NCBI GenBank assembly: GCA_001513545.1
Contig: LFTQ01000046.1
Span: forward strand, 15,574 to 62,030
Source: Clostridia bacterium DTU068
GTDB lineage: Bacteria > Bacillota > DSM-12270 > Thermacetogeniales > Thermacetogeniaceae
Reading direction: 5' to 3'
Length of the DNA: 46,457 nt
Each line of letters starts with the position of its first letter. The first letter of the stretch is position 1. Below the pieces are notes generated by a model. That model was not told the DNA's origin. It saw nothing but the letters and a program-made list of their open reading frames with translations, and searched no databases. The position numbers and the translations under genes were made by a program. Below, in pieces: positions 28,658-40,238 of this stretch.

Positions 28658-29305
28658 CTACCCGGTCACAGCTTTTGTTCCTGCAGTATTAATACCACTC
28701 TGAAGGGCCAGTATCTGTGCCTCATTGCGCTTGTTAACCCCCAATTTGCGGAAAATGCTGCGCAGGTGAGATTTGACAGTAGACTCGGAAATATAGAGGG
28801 CAGAGGCAATCTCTGAGTTGGTTTGTCCTTTTCTAAGCAGTGTGAATACCTCTTGTTCTCTTTTCGTCAGGGAACCTAAAAGGGAGTAATTATCTTGAGA
28901 ATTGATCTTGTTGTGGTATTCAGGTCCAAACCGTGGGAGACATAGCACTCCTGCATCCAGTATCAACTCAACTGCACGAACTATCTGTTTTGGTAGCAAC
29001 CGCAAAGGCAGACAGCCATGAAGACCCAAATGGATTAATTCTATCATATTATACTCCCCTGGATCCCGTAATACGATCACCAGGCGAGTTAAGGGACTCT
29101 TGGCTTTAGTCTCTGATATCACTGGTATTGGATCACCATTGACTTTCCAAAGGATAACATCAGGGTAGAGAGAAACACCGGTCTCAATAAGTTCAGGAGT
29201 AGAAAATGTCCCTAACACATGGAAAGAATTACTTATCTTAAAGGCTGCTGTAAGGCACTCACACCACTCCACTGAATTACCTACGATCACAATGCGGTAT
29301 TTCAT
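28658..29305 (-). CDS. LuxR/NarL-family regulator with degenerate receiver domain
   Basis: C-terminal HTH 'LTKREQEVFTLLRKGQTNSEIASALYISESTVKSHLRSIFRKLGVNKRNEA'; N-terminal receiver-like fold without canonical acidic residues. Confidence 0.88.
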   Translation of the reverse strand: MKYRIVIVGNSVEWCECLTAAFKISNSFHVLGTFSTPELIETGVSLYPDVILWKVNGDPIPVISETKAKSPLTRLVIVLRDPGEYNMIELIHLGLHGCLPLRLLPKQIVRAVELILDAGVLCLPRFGPEYHNKINSQDNYSLLGSLTKREQEVFTLLRKGQTNSEIASALYISESTVKSHLRSIFRKLGVNKRNEAQILALQSGINTAGTKAVTG

Positions 29306-29624
29306 TTCAACCCTCCTTTAGAGTAGTTCTGTTCTATGTCAACGAACTAATATCATCCGAATTAACCAATGATTAATCAATTATGACTAGATATTTTGCT
29401 GAAGCATTAATTCTCCAGTACTATATAAACATCCTTCCCATTTATTGTTATATTTTATAATATATGATGATAATTAATTAACAGTTTTCGACCGATAGGA
29501 GCAAAAACCATCAATGTTGTTCGCTCTTTCAGTTACATCCTTATTGGATAAAAACCTCAAATCAGCTCTCAGAAAGTGATGGAAAAGTAGGTAAGGCGAG
29601 AAAATAAAATGTCACAATTGCGGT

Positions 29625-30563
29625 TCAATTGACGATACAGCTAGGAGGGACATGAAAGAAACTTTCATTAGTCAGGGTATAAACCCCATCATCTTCCTGT
29701 TCAACAATATCAAGGAAATGTACAATAAGGCGTGGATCGAACTGCACACCAGCACATCTGATCAGCTCAGTCACAGCTTCATCATGTGTTTTTGCCCTGC
29801 TGTAGGGTCTATCAGAAATCATGGCATCATAGGCATCCGCAATAGCAATAATACGGGCACCCAGAGGGATCTCCTCCCTAGCTAATCCTGATGGATAGCC
29901 TGTCCCATTATAAAACTCATGGTGGTGCAGTATAATCGATGATATTTTCTCTGAAGCAATCAGTGTTTCCAGGATTTTTGTTCCTATTTCCGGGTGTTTA
30001 CGCACTTTAGCAAATTCTTCTCGGGTAAGAGCCCCCGGTTTTTTCAAAATATCTTCGGGAATCCCTATCTTCCCCAGGTCATGGAGCAAAGCAGCACAGT
30101 ATAAATCAACCAAATCCTCTTGAGACATATCCAGCCTTTTACCCAGAGCAACAGCATAATTGGCGACTCGTTCCAGGTGCTGCAGGGATGTGTCATCCCT
30201 CGCCTGCATCACAGCTGTAAGGGCATTTAATGCGGCAAAATATATCCGGTTGGCTTCATCCTTTGCATTGATCAGAATATCTTTCAGTTCGGAATTAACC
30301 CTACATAAACTGAGGTATCTTCCCTTATAGCTGATGAAAAGATAAAACATCCACAAAAAAGCTATCAGTACCAATACAGCTCCCCCGGCCAAAATGAAAT
30401 AACGGAATATATCAGCGGTTGGGAGAACTAATTGTACAGCCTGCAGATAAATTTTTACGGTCAAGTAGACTAATACTGCGATCACTGCACTTGCAAACAT
30501 AATAAAGAGAATGGTTGCTTTGTTATTCATCAGCTTGAGAATAGCGTCTCGCAAAAAACTCAC
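29625..30563 (-). CDS. Membrane-anchored HD-GYP domain protein (putative c-di-GMP phosphodiesterase)
   Basis: Two N-terminal TMs; 'LLHDLGKIGIPEDILKKPGALTREE', 'ILHHHEFYNGTGYPSGL', 'IIAIADAYDAMISDRPY'. Confidence 0.93.
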   Translation of the reverse strand: MSFLRDAILKLMNNKATILFIMFASAVIAVLVYLTVKIYLQAVQLVLPTADIFRYFILAGGAVLVLIAFLWMFYLFISYKGRYLSLCRVNSELKDILINAKDEANRIYFAALNALTAVMQARDDTSLQHLERVANYAVALGKRLDMSQEDLVDLYCAALLHDLGKIGIPEDILKKPGALTREEFAKVRKHPEIGTKILETLIASEKISSIILHHHEFYNGTGYPSGLAREEIPLGARIIAIADAYDAMISDRPYSRAKTHDEAVTELIRCAGVQFDPRLIVHFLDIVEQEDDGVYTLTNESFFHVPPSCIVN

Positions 30564-30646
30564 GCCTTATCTGTGCAGTATATATACTCACAGTAAAATA
30601 AAATTCGACGAAATATTTTACAATTCCTGCAGAAAAATAACTTTAT

Positions 30647-30994
30647 CTAAGAATTTTGCATAATTATACTGGCATCACCCCATAAATGTTCAATATCATA
30701 AAACCTGCGTGCTTCTTCACTAAAGATATGGACCACAACACTGCCGTAATCCAACAATATCCATCCGGACTGTGGAGTTCCCTGTCTCCGGAAATAATCC
30801 TCACCTGATTTACCTAATTCTTCTTGTATATCCCTGGCGATCGCTTCCAGATGTGTGGTACTGCGGCCGCTACAGATCACAAAATAATCTGCTACAGGAA
30901 AAATACCTCTTAGATCAAGCACTACGACATTGTGCGCCTTTTTCTCAGCTGCAGCTTGTGCAGCTTTGATGGCCCTTTCCCGGCCTGAATCCAA
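30647..30994 (-). CDS. rsfS: Ribosome silencing factor RsfS (Iojap/YbeB family)
   Basis: 'VVLDLRGIFPVADYFVICSGRSTTHLEAIARDIQEEL', 'GWILLDYGSVVVHIFSEEARRFYDIEHLWGDA'. Confidence 0.95.
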   Translation of the reverse strand: MDSGRERAIKAAQAAAEKKAHNVVVLDLRGIFPVADYFVICSGRSTTHLEAIARDIQEELGKSGEDYFRRQGTPQSGWILLDYGSVVVHIFSEEARRFYDIEHLWGDASIIMQNS

Positions 30995-31011
30995 TCTTTA
31001 ATTTCCTCCTT

Positions 31012-31584
31012 TCATTTGCTAACAACATAATAATTCCAAGCATCTATGGTTCGCGGATGAATCAGTTTATACCTCTGCAAACAGTAACCAATAGTGGAGG
31101 CAAAACACTCCAAAAGAGCTCTATCAAGGTCATTCCTGGCAATTTCCCGCAGGCGCTCAACAGAGGGGAAATCTCTCCCAGGAGCTATCAGATCAGCAAT
31201 ATAGATCACCTGTGCCAACCTTCCCATAGCAGGACTCCCCAAAGTATGCAGAGCAACAGCCTCCAGCAGGTGAGGGTTATCAATACCCAATTCTTCCTTA
31301 ATCAGCTGTGCCCCTAAAGGCCCATGCAAGAGCAGGGGAACTTTTTCCTCAACAGAACAGGTAACCAATCCTCTGGCTCGCGCCATACTCAGCAGTTGAT
31401 CAGCAGAAATATCCCGGGCATAGTCATGAAGCAGGCCCGCCAATTCAGCATCTCTTTGTTCAAGCCCGTGTATGGCAGCTAATTCTGCTGCACAATCACG
31501 CACAGCTAAAACATGCTCCATTCTATCTTTTGATAATCTTTCCCTAATTGCTTTTTCGTACTCCTGCATTCTATCCCTCTTCAT
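31012..31584 (-). CDS. yqeK: YqeK-like HD-domain hydrolase
   Basis: 'HVLAVRDCAAELAAIHGL', 'LAGLLHDYAR', between nadD and rsfS. Confidence 0.9.
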   Translation of the reverse strand: MKRDRMQEYEKAIRERLSKDRMEHVLAVRDCAAELAAIHGLEQRDAELAGLLHDYARDISADQLLSMARARGLVTCSVEEKVPLLLHGPLGAQLIKEELGIDNPHLLEAVALHTLGSPAMGRLAQVIYIADLIAPGRDFPSVERLREIARNDLDRALLECFASTIGYCLQRYKLIHPRTIDAWNYYVVSK

Positions 31585-31605
31585 ATGGATAAAAGAGCTG
31601 TTTGT

Positions 31606-32208
31606 TTATAGTAAATAGAGCTTCTGCTGAATGATATATTGTTCAACTGATTCAGGAACCAGATATTTTATCGACCTACCCTCCCTGATACGCTTTCTGA
31701 TATCAGAGGATGAAATATCCAGTTGAGGCATCTCCAGAGGTATAACAACCGAACTGTAATATTTCCCAAAAATCTCACCGACAATGTGTAAGTCTAAACC
31801 GGGACGGGCAGCCACAATAAACCTGCAGAGTGATAAAAGCTCTTCCGGCTCTTTCCACCCAAATACATCCAGTATTGTATCAACCCCGGTTATAAAAAAA
31901 AGTTCAGCAGCATCACCATAGATCTGGCGCAGCTGACGCATGGTATCTACTGTATAGGTAATCCCTCCCCGCTCATACTCCAGACGGCTGGCCTCAAAAA
32001 AAGGGTTCCCAAGGATGGCAAGCATAACCATCAGATACCTATGCCAAAAGTCTGTTAATATACCATGCTTATGAGGTGGGATAGAGGTCGGCATAAAGAT
32101 AACCTTATCCAGGAAGAATTTTTCCCTTGCAGCTTCAGCAACCATCAGATGACCATAATGAATAGGATCAAAAGTGCCGCCCAGTATCCCCAATCGCTGC
32201 TCCTTCAT
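31606..32208 (-). CDS. nadD: Nicotinate-nucleotide adenylyltransferase
   Basis: 'LGILGGTFDPIHYGHLMVAEAA', 'DISSSDIRKRIREGRSIKYLVPESVEQYI'. Confidence 0.95.
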   Translation of the reverse strand: MKEQRLGILGGTFDPIHYGHLMVAEAAREKFFLDKVIFMPTSIPPHKHGILTDFWHRYLMVMLAILGNPFFEASRLEYERGGITYTVDTMRQLRQIYGDAAELFFITGVDTILDVFGWKEPEELLSLCRFIVAARPGLDLHIVGEIFGKYYSSVVIPLEMPQLDISSSDIRKRIREGRSIKYLVPESVEQYIIQQKLYLL

Positions 32209-32245
32209 AAGTTTGTTCCTGCCCCTTCAAATATATTAAAAATAT

Positions 32246-33502
32246 TTAAGACCTGATCTGCCCATCGCCCAGGATAACAAACTTGGTAGAGGTCAATTCC
32301 TCCAAACCCATAGGTCCCCGGGCGTGGAGTTTTTGGGTACTGATCCCTATCTCTGCTCCAAAACCAAATTGGTGTCCATCAGTAAAACGGGTGGAGGCAT
32401 TAACAAATACAGCAGCTGCATCAACCTTTTGCACAAATAACATGGCTTTCTGATAATTGCCGGTAATAATCGCCTCAGAGTGTTTTGTGCCGTAGGTATG
32501 AATATGATCAATAGCTTCATCCAGATCCCGGACCACCTTCACTGCAAGGACAAGATCCAGGTATTCTGTACCCCAATCCTCTTCTGAAGCGGGAAGGCAA
32601 TCAGGTACAATTTCCCGAGTTTTTTCACAGCCCCGCAGCTCCACTCCTTTTTCCCGAAGAGCGGCTATTGCTGCAGGCAAAAATGCCTTTGCACATTTTT
32701 CATTTACTAAAAGGGTTTCCATAGCATTGCAAACACCGGGTCTTTGTGTTTTAGCATTGACCACAATTCTATTGGCCATTTCCAGGTCTGCCTCATCATC
32801 AACATAAGTATGGCAGTTGCCCACACCAGTTTTCAATACCGGTACTGTGGCATTTGTTGTCACCGCATTGATCAAACCGGCCCCACCCCGGGGGATCAGA
32901 ACATCGATGTAATCATTCATGGTCATCATCATATTCGCAGCCTCCCTGTCGGTTATGGGCACCAATTGAATCGCCCCCTCAGGAATTCCCGCACTCACCG
33001 CTGCTGCACTGATCACCTGGGTTAAAACAAGGTTTGACTGAAGTGCCTCAGAACCGCCCCGCAGAATAACAGCATTACCGGCTTTGAGACAGAGTCCGGC
33101 AGCATCTACAGTTACATTAGGGCGGGCCTCATAGATAATACCGATCACACCAAGGGGTACTCTTAACCTGCCGACACGCAACCCATTGGGGCGTGTCCAC
33201 ATCTTGATAACCTCACCAACCGGGTCTGCAAGGCCCACCAGATCCCGCAGCCCATCAGCCATTTCCTTGATCCGTTCCGCTGTCAGCAACAAACGATCCA
33301 GCAGAGCCCCACTCAACCCCTTAGCCCTCCCAGCATCCATATCCTGCTGATTGGCATCCAGGATCAATTCCATTCTTTCTTCCAGTGCTCTGGCCATGGA
33401 CAACAAGGCGTGATTCTTGACCTCAGTGGAAGTCCCTGCAAGTATATAAGACGCCTTTTTCGCCCTTTCCCCAAGTTCTATCATCTGACTTTCCAACGAC
33501 AT
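32246..33502 (-). CDS. proA: Glutamate-5-semialdehyde dehydrogenase
   Basis: 'PLGVIGIIYEARPNVTVDAAGLCLKAGNAVILRGGSEA', 'FVNASTRFTDGHQFGFGAEIGISTQKLHARGPMGLEELTS'. Confidence 0.97.
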   Translation of the reverse strand: MSLESQMIELGERAKKASYILAGTSTEVKNHALLSMARALEERMELILDANQQDMDAGRAKGLSGALLDRLLLTAERIKEMADGLRDLVGLADPVGEVIKMWTRPNGLRVGRLRVPLGVIGIIYEARPNVTVDAAGLCLKAGNAVILRGGSEALQSNLVLTQVISAAAVSAGIPEGAIQLVPITDREAANMMMTMNDYIDVLIPRGGAGLINAVTTNATVPVLKTGVGNCHTYVDDEADLEMANRIVVNAKTQRPGVCNAMETLLVNEKCAKAFLPAAIAALREKGVELRGCEKTREIVPDCLPASEEDWGTEYLDLVLAVKVVRDLDEAIDHIHTYGTKHSEAIITGNYQKAMLFVQKVDAAAVFVNASTRFTDGHQFGFGAEIGISTQKLHARGPMGLEELTSTKFVILGDGQIRS

Positions 33503-33526
33503 AATATTTGCCTCCTCTCTACTAGC

Positions 33527-34669
33527 TTATCCGCCATTTATAACAAGTGTGAGATTGTCACGGTGAACAATTTCATCATAATCATGATAGCCCAGAATCT
33601 CTTTGATCTCCCTGGTGTTATGCCCCTTAATCAACTGCATTGCAGCACTGTGGTAATTGCTGATACCTCTGGCAATTTCCCTTCCGGAAGGATCAACAAT
33701 ACTGATCACATTCCCTGTACTAAAAGTGCCTTCAACACTGACCACACCACTGGGCAGCAGGCTCTTACCCTTTTTTAACAGAGCCGCTGCTGCCCCTTCA
33801 TCCACAACCACCCTTCCCTGAACCGGGGAGCCAAAGGCAATCCACAGCTTACGTGCCTGCATGCGATCTTCCTGGGGCACAAAAAGGGTACCCACTGATT
33901 CGCCCTGCAATACTGCTGATAGTGTTCCCTTTTTCATGCCACTGGCGATCACAAGGGGTATCCCTGCCTGCATAGCGATCTTTGCTGCCTGAATCTTAGT
34001 CTCCATCCCACCTGTAGCCAAATCTGACCCGCACCCACCGGCACTGATCTCGATCTCCGGTGTGATTTCAGCTATTTCCCGGATCAGCTGCGCATCTTCA
34101 TGCCGGTGAGGGTCTACTGTGTAATAACCATCAAGGTCTGTAAGTAAAACCAAAAGGTCCGCATCCACCAGGCAAGCTACCAGAGCAGCCAGGGTATCAT
34201 TATCCCCAAAGCGGATCTCTTCCACTGCTACAGTATCATTTTCATTAACGATGGGGACCACCCTGAACCTCATCAAGGCCTGCAGGGTGTGACGTGCATT
34301 CAAATAGCGTTCCCTGTGATTGATATCTTCCCTGGTAAGCAGCACCTGGGCTACGGTTATCCCTCGCGGTGAGAAAAAGGATTCATAGTGCTGCATCAGA
34401 ATTCCCTGACCAACAGCTGCTGCTGCCTGCTTTTCGGGAATGGTTCTGGGTCTGCGTGCCAACCCCAATCTCCCCACTCCAGCGCCAATCGCTCCGGAAC
34501 TGACCACAATTACATCCAGTCCTTCATCCCAGAGAGCCGCCAGGTCCTCCACCAGGCTTTCCATGCGCTGGAGGTTAAACTGCCCCTTGTTCCCGCAGAG
34601 GATCTTTGTTCCGACTTTAACCACTATACGGCGTGCCTGTTTTATCTTTGCGCGTTGAAAAACGGCCAT
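33527..34669 (-). CDS. proB: Glutamate 5-kinase
   Basis: 'RIVVKVGTKIL', 'IVVSSGAIGAGVGRLGL', 'NENDTVAVEEIRFGDNDTLAALVA', C-terminal PUA domain. Confidence 0.96.
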   Translation of the reverse strand: MAVFQRAKIKQARRIVVKVGTKILCGNKGQFNLQRMESLVEDLAALWDEGLDVIVVSSGAIGAGVGRLGLARRPRTIPEKQAAAAVGQGILMQHYESFFSPRGITVAQVLLTREDINHRERYLNARHTLQALMRFRVVPIVNENDTVAVEEIRFGDNDTLAALVACLVDADLLVLLTDLDGYYTVDPHRHEDAQLIREIAEITPEIEISAGGCGSDLATGGMETKIQAAKIAMQAGIPLVIASGMKKGTLSAVLQGESVGTLFVPQEDRMQARKLWIAFGSPVQGRVVVDEGAAAALLKKGKSLLPSGVVSVEGTFSTGNVISIVDPSGREIARGISNYHSAAMQLIKGHNTREIKEILGYHDYDEIVHRDNLTLVINGG

Positions 34670-34693
34670 CTTTAAGCCTCCACTCTCCCATTT

Positions 34694-34996
34694 TTATGGC
34701 AGCGTGATTTCTGGTTCTTCTCCCTGACGATAAAAGACTGCATTGCGGCCGATCACCTGTACAAGCTCTGCTCCAGTGCGCTCACTTAACAGAGCCGCTG
34801 TTTCACCAGCACTTAAAGGAGCCTGAGGCAACACACGTATTTTCACCAGTTCCCTTGCGGTCAGAGCATCATCTAACTGACACACCAGGTTTTCACTGAT
34901 CCCCGACTTTCCCACCTGTAAAATAGGATCCATCCGATTAGCAAGGGACCGTAAGTATCTTTTCTGCTTTCCTGTCAGCAATTCCTGCACCCTCAC
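34694..34996 (-). CDS. yhbY: YhbY/CRM-domain RNA-binding protein
   Basis: 'LTGKQKRYLRSLANRMDPILQVGKSGISENLV'. Confidence 0.92.
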   Translation of the reverse strand: MRVQELLTGKQKRYLRSLANRMDPILQVGKSGISENLVCQLDDALTARELVKIRVLPQAPLSAGETAALLSERTGAELVQVIGRNAVFYRQGEEPEITLP

Positions 34997-35043
34997 CTTC
35001 TACCCTGAAAATAGATCACTGAATATTCACACTTATTTACTTA

Positions 35044-36645
<1,602 letters not shown>

Positions 36646-36654
36646 AAACAAATT

Positions 36655-36677
36655 CCCCTGGCCATCAGGACCAGGGG
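36655..36677 (-). terminator. Possible weak terminator or attenuating hairpin after rpmA
   Basis: CCCCTGG-CCATCAGGA-CCAGGGG; minus strand continues AATTTGTTTAAAAAG (weak U tract). Confidence 0.45.
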
Positions 36678-36702
36678 AGTATCTTTTCATTATGTTAATT
36701 GA

Positions 36703-36987
36703 TTAAGCTTCAGCGTAAACACTCACCTGTTTTTTGTTTTTCCCCTTAGCCTCAAACCTTACATAACCATCAGTCAGGGCAAACAGGGTATCATCTTTAC
36801 CGCGGCCAACATTCCAACCGGGGTGAACCTTGGTCCCCCGCTGGCGAATGATGATATTTCCAGCAGTGACATATTGTCCACCATACCTCTTTACACCAAG
36901 GCGTTTGGACTCACTGTCCCGCCCGTTCCGTGAGCTACCAACTCCCTTTTTATGAGCAAATAACTGCAGATCAAATCTATCAAACAT
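36703..36987 (-). CDS. rpmA: 50S ribosomal protein L27
   Basis: '[49 protein letters not shown]'; N-terminal extension '[10 protein letters not shown]' fits a Prp-cleaved leader. Confidence 0.97.
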   Translation of the reverse strand: MFDRFDLQLFAHKKGVGSSRNGRDSESKRLGVKRYGGQYVTAGNIIIRQRGTKVHPGWNVGRGKDDTLFALTDGYVRFEAKGKNKKQVSVYAEA

Positions 36988-37330
36988 CTTGACACCTCCT
37001 CACCGCTAAATATTCTCCGTAACCGCCGGCGATCCCCTGCATTCCCAGTTCCATAGTTTTCAAGAGCAACTGTGCGGTTCTTTTATCCTCTTCGTTTAAA
37101 TTATCAGGCAGTTTTAACTTTACAAAAACACTGTTTTTACTTTTTATTCTGTTTTCCACCAGCGGGGCATCTGTGAGAAAATGTTTAAGACCTGCCACTG
37201 CTGTCTGGACAAGGGCTGAAACACCGGCACAGACAATGTCTTCCCCTGCAGGCTTATAACCTGCATGCCCCTCAACAATGAATCCCTGCAGTTCCCCGCT
37301 CTTATTTTCAAAAAAAGTCGCCCTGATCAT
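36980..37330 (-). CDS. prp: Ribosomal-processing cysteine protease Prp (YsxB)
   Basis: '[33 protein letters not shown]' between rplU and rpmA. Confidence 0.94.
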   Translation of the reverse strand: MIRATFFENKSGELQGFIVEGHAGYKPAGEDIVCAGVSALVQTAVAGLKHFLTDAPLVENRIKSKNSVFVKLKLPDNLNEEDKRTAQLLLKTMELGMQGIAGGYGEYLAVRRCQDV

Positions 37331-37333
37331 AAC

Positions 37334-37675
37334 TTATTCAGCAGCTGCTGTTTCTTCCTGTGTTCCTAAAGAAATTTCCTCCACAATAACTTCAGTAAAC
37401 AGCTGTCTGTGCCCCTTCCGGCGGCGATAGTTCTTTTTAGGCTTGTATTTAAAAACAAGAATCTTTTTAGACTTGCCCTGATCGAGCACTTTTGCTTTTA
37501 CCTGTACTCCGGGAAGATAAGGTTTCCCTACCTTGAAATCACCGTCCATATCCACTGCCAGGACCCTGTCAAAGACCACTTCATCCCCTACAGCAGCATC
37601 CAGTTTTTCTACCCGCAGCACAGTTCCCTTGCTGACTTTATACTGTTTGCCGCCTGTTTCTACAATTGCAAACAC
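37334..37675 (-). CDS. rplU: 50S ribosomal protein L21
   Basis: GTG at 37675 after GGAAGGAGG gives 'MFAIVETGGKQYKVSKGTVLRVEKL'; ORF 5' extension to 37783 is leader sequence. Confidence 0.95.
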   Translation of the reverse strand: MFAIVETGGKQYKVSKGTVLRVEKLDAAVGDEVVFDRVLAVDMDGDFKVGKPYLPGVQVKAKVLDQGKSKKILVFKYKPKKNYRRRKGHRQLFTEVIVEEISLGTQEETAAAE

Positions 37676-37803
37676 AAAAACTTCCTCCTTCCGCCGGGCT
37701 TTCTTTATGGGTGGCATTCTCTGCGCTTGACTGACCCTCCCCGAGCGTTTTATTGTGCAACAGTTACAACGGAATTTTAGCACCTCATACCACCGGTGTC
37801 AAG

Positions 37804-39474
37804 TTATCGCTCTAAAATGCGGGCTTTGGCATAGGTGCGGTGAACTTTGTCAACCTTTACCAGAACCCTCTGCCCGACATAATCCCTGCCATTTTCAATA
37901 TCGATAATATACCCGTGGATGCGGGCTATCCCGTCATTGTCATTTGTGGCATGGGCATCTTCCACTTCTACATCAAGAATTTCTCCCTGTCTGACCGGAG
38001 CGGATAGAGCAATGATCTCTTCCTTGCTGTAAAGTGATCTAACCTGCACATCCTCCAGATGTGAAGCATCACTTCCTTTAATAATGATCTTTTTGCCGAT
38101 CTCCTCTTCCAACTCCCGGAGATGGCTCCCCCCTCCCCCGATGAGAAAAGCCGCTACTGTTGGGTGTACCTCCACCAAAATCCCCAAAGAATCCTCTTGA
38201 TCAGCTATAGATCTAATGGCCCGACAGGCATTCATGCTGACAGTCTCTTCTGAAAGAACCCTGCCTGTTCCCTCACAATAGGGGCAGGAGCGTTCAAGCA
38301 AACTGCTCAAACTGGGACGAACCTTTTTCCTGGTCAGCTCTAACAGGCCCAACTGGGTAAGACCAAGCACACAGGTTCTGGTCTTGTCCTTTTTCAATTC
38401 TTCCTCCAGCTGCTTGATCACCTCACTGCGGTGTTCCGGCAGTTCCATATCAATAAAATCAATAATAATGATGCCCCCTAAATTCCGCAGGCGAATCTGG
38501 CGCACGATCTCCTGCATTGCCTCCATATTGGTGCGGAAAACCGTTTCAGCAAAGTTTTTTGTCCCAGTATATTTGCCTGTATTGACATCAATAACGGTCA
38601 AGGCCTCAGCCTCATCGATTACCAGGTAGCCACCGCTCTTCAACCAAACCTTAGGGCGCAGTGCTTTGGTCATTTCCTGTTCCAAATCAAACTGCTCAGC
38701 AAACTCAGATGAGGTAAGACAGATCCGGCTGCACAAACTGGGTTCAAAGGTCTGAACCAGCTCGATTATTTTCTCATAGGTTTCCTGGTCATTGGTCAGC
38801 AGCCGGTCCACATCTTCCCCAAAAAGGTCCCTCACCACCCAGGAAACCAATTCAAGCTCCTGGTGGATTAATGAAGGTGCAGATTTACGGGCAGCCTTTT
38901 CCTTGACCAGGACCCAGAGATTATGAAGCTCACGCACATCCCTTTCCAATTCCTCTGCAGAAACACCCTCAGCCACAGTGCGCACAATAAGGCCACGCCC
39001 CGGAATACGCACCTCTTCAGCTATCTTTTTTAAACGCTCTCTTTCCCGCTCCGATTTGATGCGCCGGGAAACCCCAACAGTATTGAGATCAGGCATAAAA
39101 ACCACATACCGCCCTGGAAAGGTCAGATGGGTTGTTACCCGAGCTCCCTTGGTACCAAAAGGTTCCTTGACAACCTGTACCAGCAATTCTTCACCTTCAC
39201 GCACCAAATTTTGAATAGGTAGTGTTTTCTCATGATTATTGGATCTGACATCTTCTACATATAAAAAAGCGTTTCTCTCTAGACCGATACTGACAAAAGC
39301 CGCTTGCATCCCGGGGAGCACATTGGCTACCTTACCTTTATAAATATTCCCGGCTAGTCGCTTCTGAAAAGAACGATCCAAATAGATCTCCATCAGTTTC
39401 CCATTTTCCAACACAACAGCCTTTGTCTCTTCCTTGGTTACATGAATATAAATTTCTTTCTCCATTTCACCCAA
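37804..39474 (-). CDS. rng: Ribonuclease E/G family
   Basis: 'GNIYKGKVANVLPGMQAAFVSIGLERNAFLYVEDV', 'VIDEAEALTVIDVNTGKYTG', 'IIIIDFIDME', 'CPYCEGTGRVLSEETV'. Confidence 0.95.
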   Translation of the reverse strand: MGEMEKEIYIHVTKEETKAVVLENGKLMEIYLDRSFQKRLAGNIYKGKVANVLPGMQAAFVSIGLERNAFLYVEDVRSNNHEKTLPIQNLVREGEELLVQVVKEPFGTKGARVTTHLTFPGRYVVFMPDLNTVGVSRRIKSERERERLKKIAEEVRIPGRGLIVRTVAEGVSAEELERDVRELHNLWVLVKEKAARKSAPSLIHQELELVSWVVRDLFGEDVDRLLTNDQETYEKIIELVQTFEPSLCSRICLTSSEFAEQFDLEQEMTKALRPKVWLKSGGYLVIDEAEALTVIDVNTGKYTGTKNFAETVFRTNMEAMQEIVRQIRLRNLGGIIIIDFIDMELPEHRSEVIKQLEEELKKDKTRTCVLGLTQLGLLELTRKKVRPSLSSLLERSCPYCEGTGRVLSEETVSMNACRAIRSIADQEDSLGILVEVHPTVAAFLIGGGGSHLRELEEEIGKKIIIKGSDASHLEDVQVRSLYSKEEIIALSAPVRQGEILDVEVEDAHATNDNDGIARIHGYIIDIENGRDYVGQRVLVKVDKVHRTYAKARILER

Positions 39475-39566
39475 CCCTCATAAAATCTTTTCCTCCCCAA
39501 CTGCCGCTCATCTCACCCTCAGAGCAAAAATAAGGACTGCACAGGCATCAACTGGAGTATTATACT

Positions 39567-40238
39567 TTATTTTTCTCCTAGTAGATGTGTATTCTTTATT
39601 AATGGATCTGTGATCAAACCCTTTTCCAGATGAAACAAAGCTGTGCGGGTGACTAGCGTTGGCAGTAAAACAGTAGTACCAATCCCTTTATTAAGGGCTT
39701 CCAGGAGAGTGCGCACTGACACCCCCTCTTGACCCACTCGCATCAATACTTCTAAATAACCTTCCGCCGGATCAACACACCACTTTAATAACCCTTCTTT
39801 AAAGCTGGGGTGTTCCTCTTCCAATTTAATAAACAATTGTTCCCAAGAAATTGTGGAAATAGATGAGAAAATAGCTGAATCCAGTTCTATTCGATAGCAG
39901 GCACAGTTAATAAACTTCCCTAATCCCATTTCACCGGGGTCTAACTTTACCAGATCCTGTGCTATGATACCTGGAGGGAGTTGATCGTTGAGAAGCTGCA
40001 GATACTCCTGGGTGGAAATTTCCCCATCCAATTCCAGATCCATATACTCACTCAACCCTGCTACTCCTACACCTAAAGGAGGCCCGTAGGACAACTTGGG
40101 GCGGGGGTGGTGCCCCCTGGTATAGGTAAGAGGAAAGGATGCCCGCTTCATAGCGCGCTGCAGTGTGGTCATCAGTTCCCGGTGAGAAAGATAACGAGCT
40201 GTATCTTTTTTTATATATTTCAGTCTGTACCTGGGCAC
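39567..40238 (-). CDS. DUF2344 / TIGR03936-type radical SAM-linked protein
   Basis: 'YRLKYIKKDTARYLSHRELMTTLQRAMKRASFPLTYTRGHHPRPKLSYGPPLGVGVAGLSEYMDLEL'; overlaps the radical SAM gene by 1 bp. Confidence 0.88.
   Translation of the reverse strand: MPRYRLKYIKKDTARYLSHRELMTTLQRAMKRASFPLTYTRGHHPRPKLSYGPPLGVGVAGLSEYMDLELDGEISTQEYLQLLNDQLPPGIIAQDLVKLDPGEMGLGKFINCACYRIELDSAIFSSISTISWEQLFIKLEEEHPSFKEGLLKWCVDPAEGYLEVLMRVGQEGVSVRTLLEALNKGIGTTVLLPTLVTRTALFHLEKGLITDPLIKNTHLLGEK

Noticed and set aside
37676-37783. N-terminal extension of L21 as called in the ORF track (MLKFRCNCCTIKRSGRVSQAQRMPP...)
   Set aside because: A GTG start with strong AAGGAGG at 37675 gives the canonical L21 N-terminus; the extension is 5' leader sequence.
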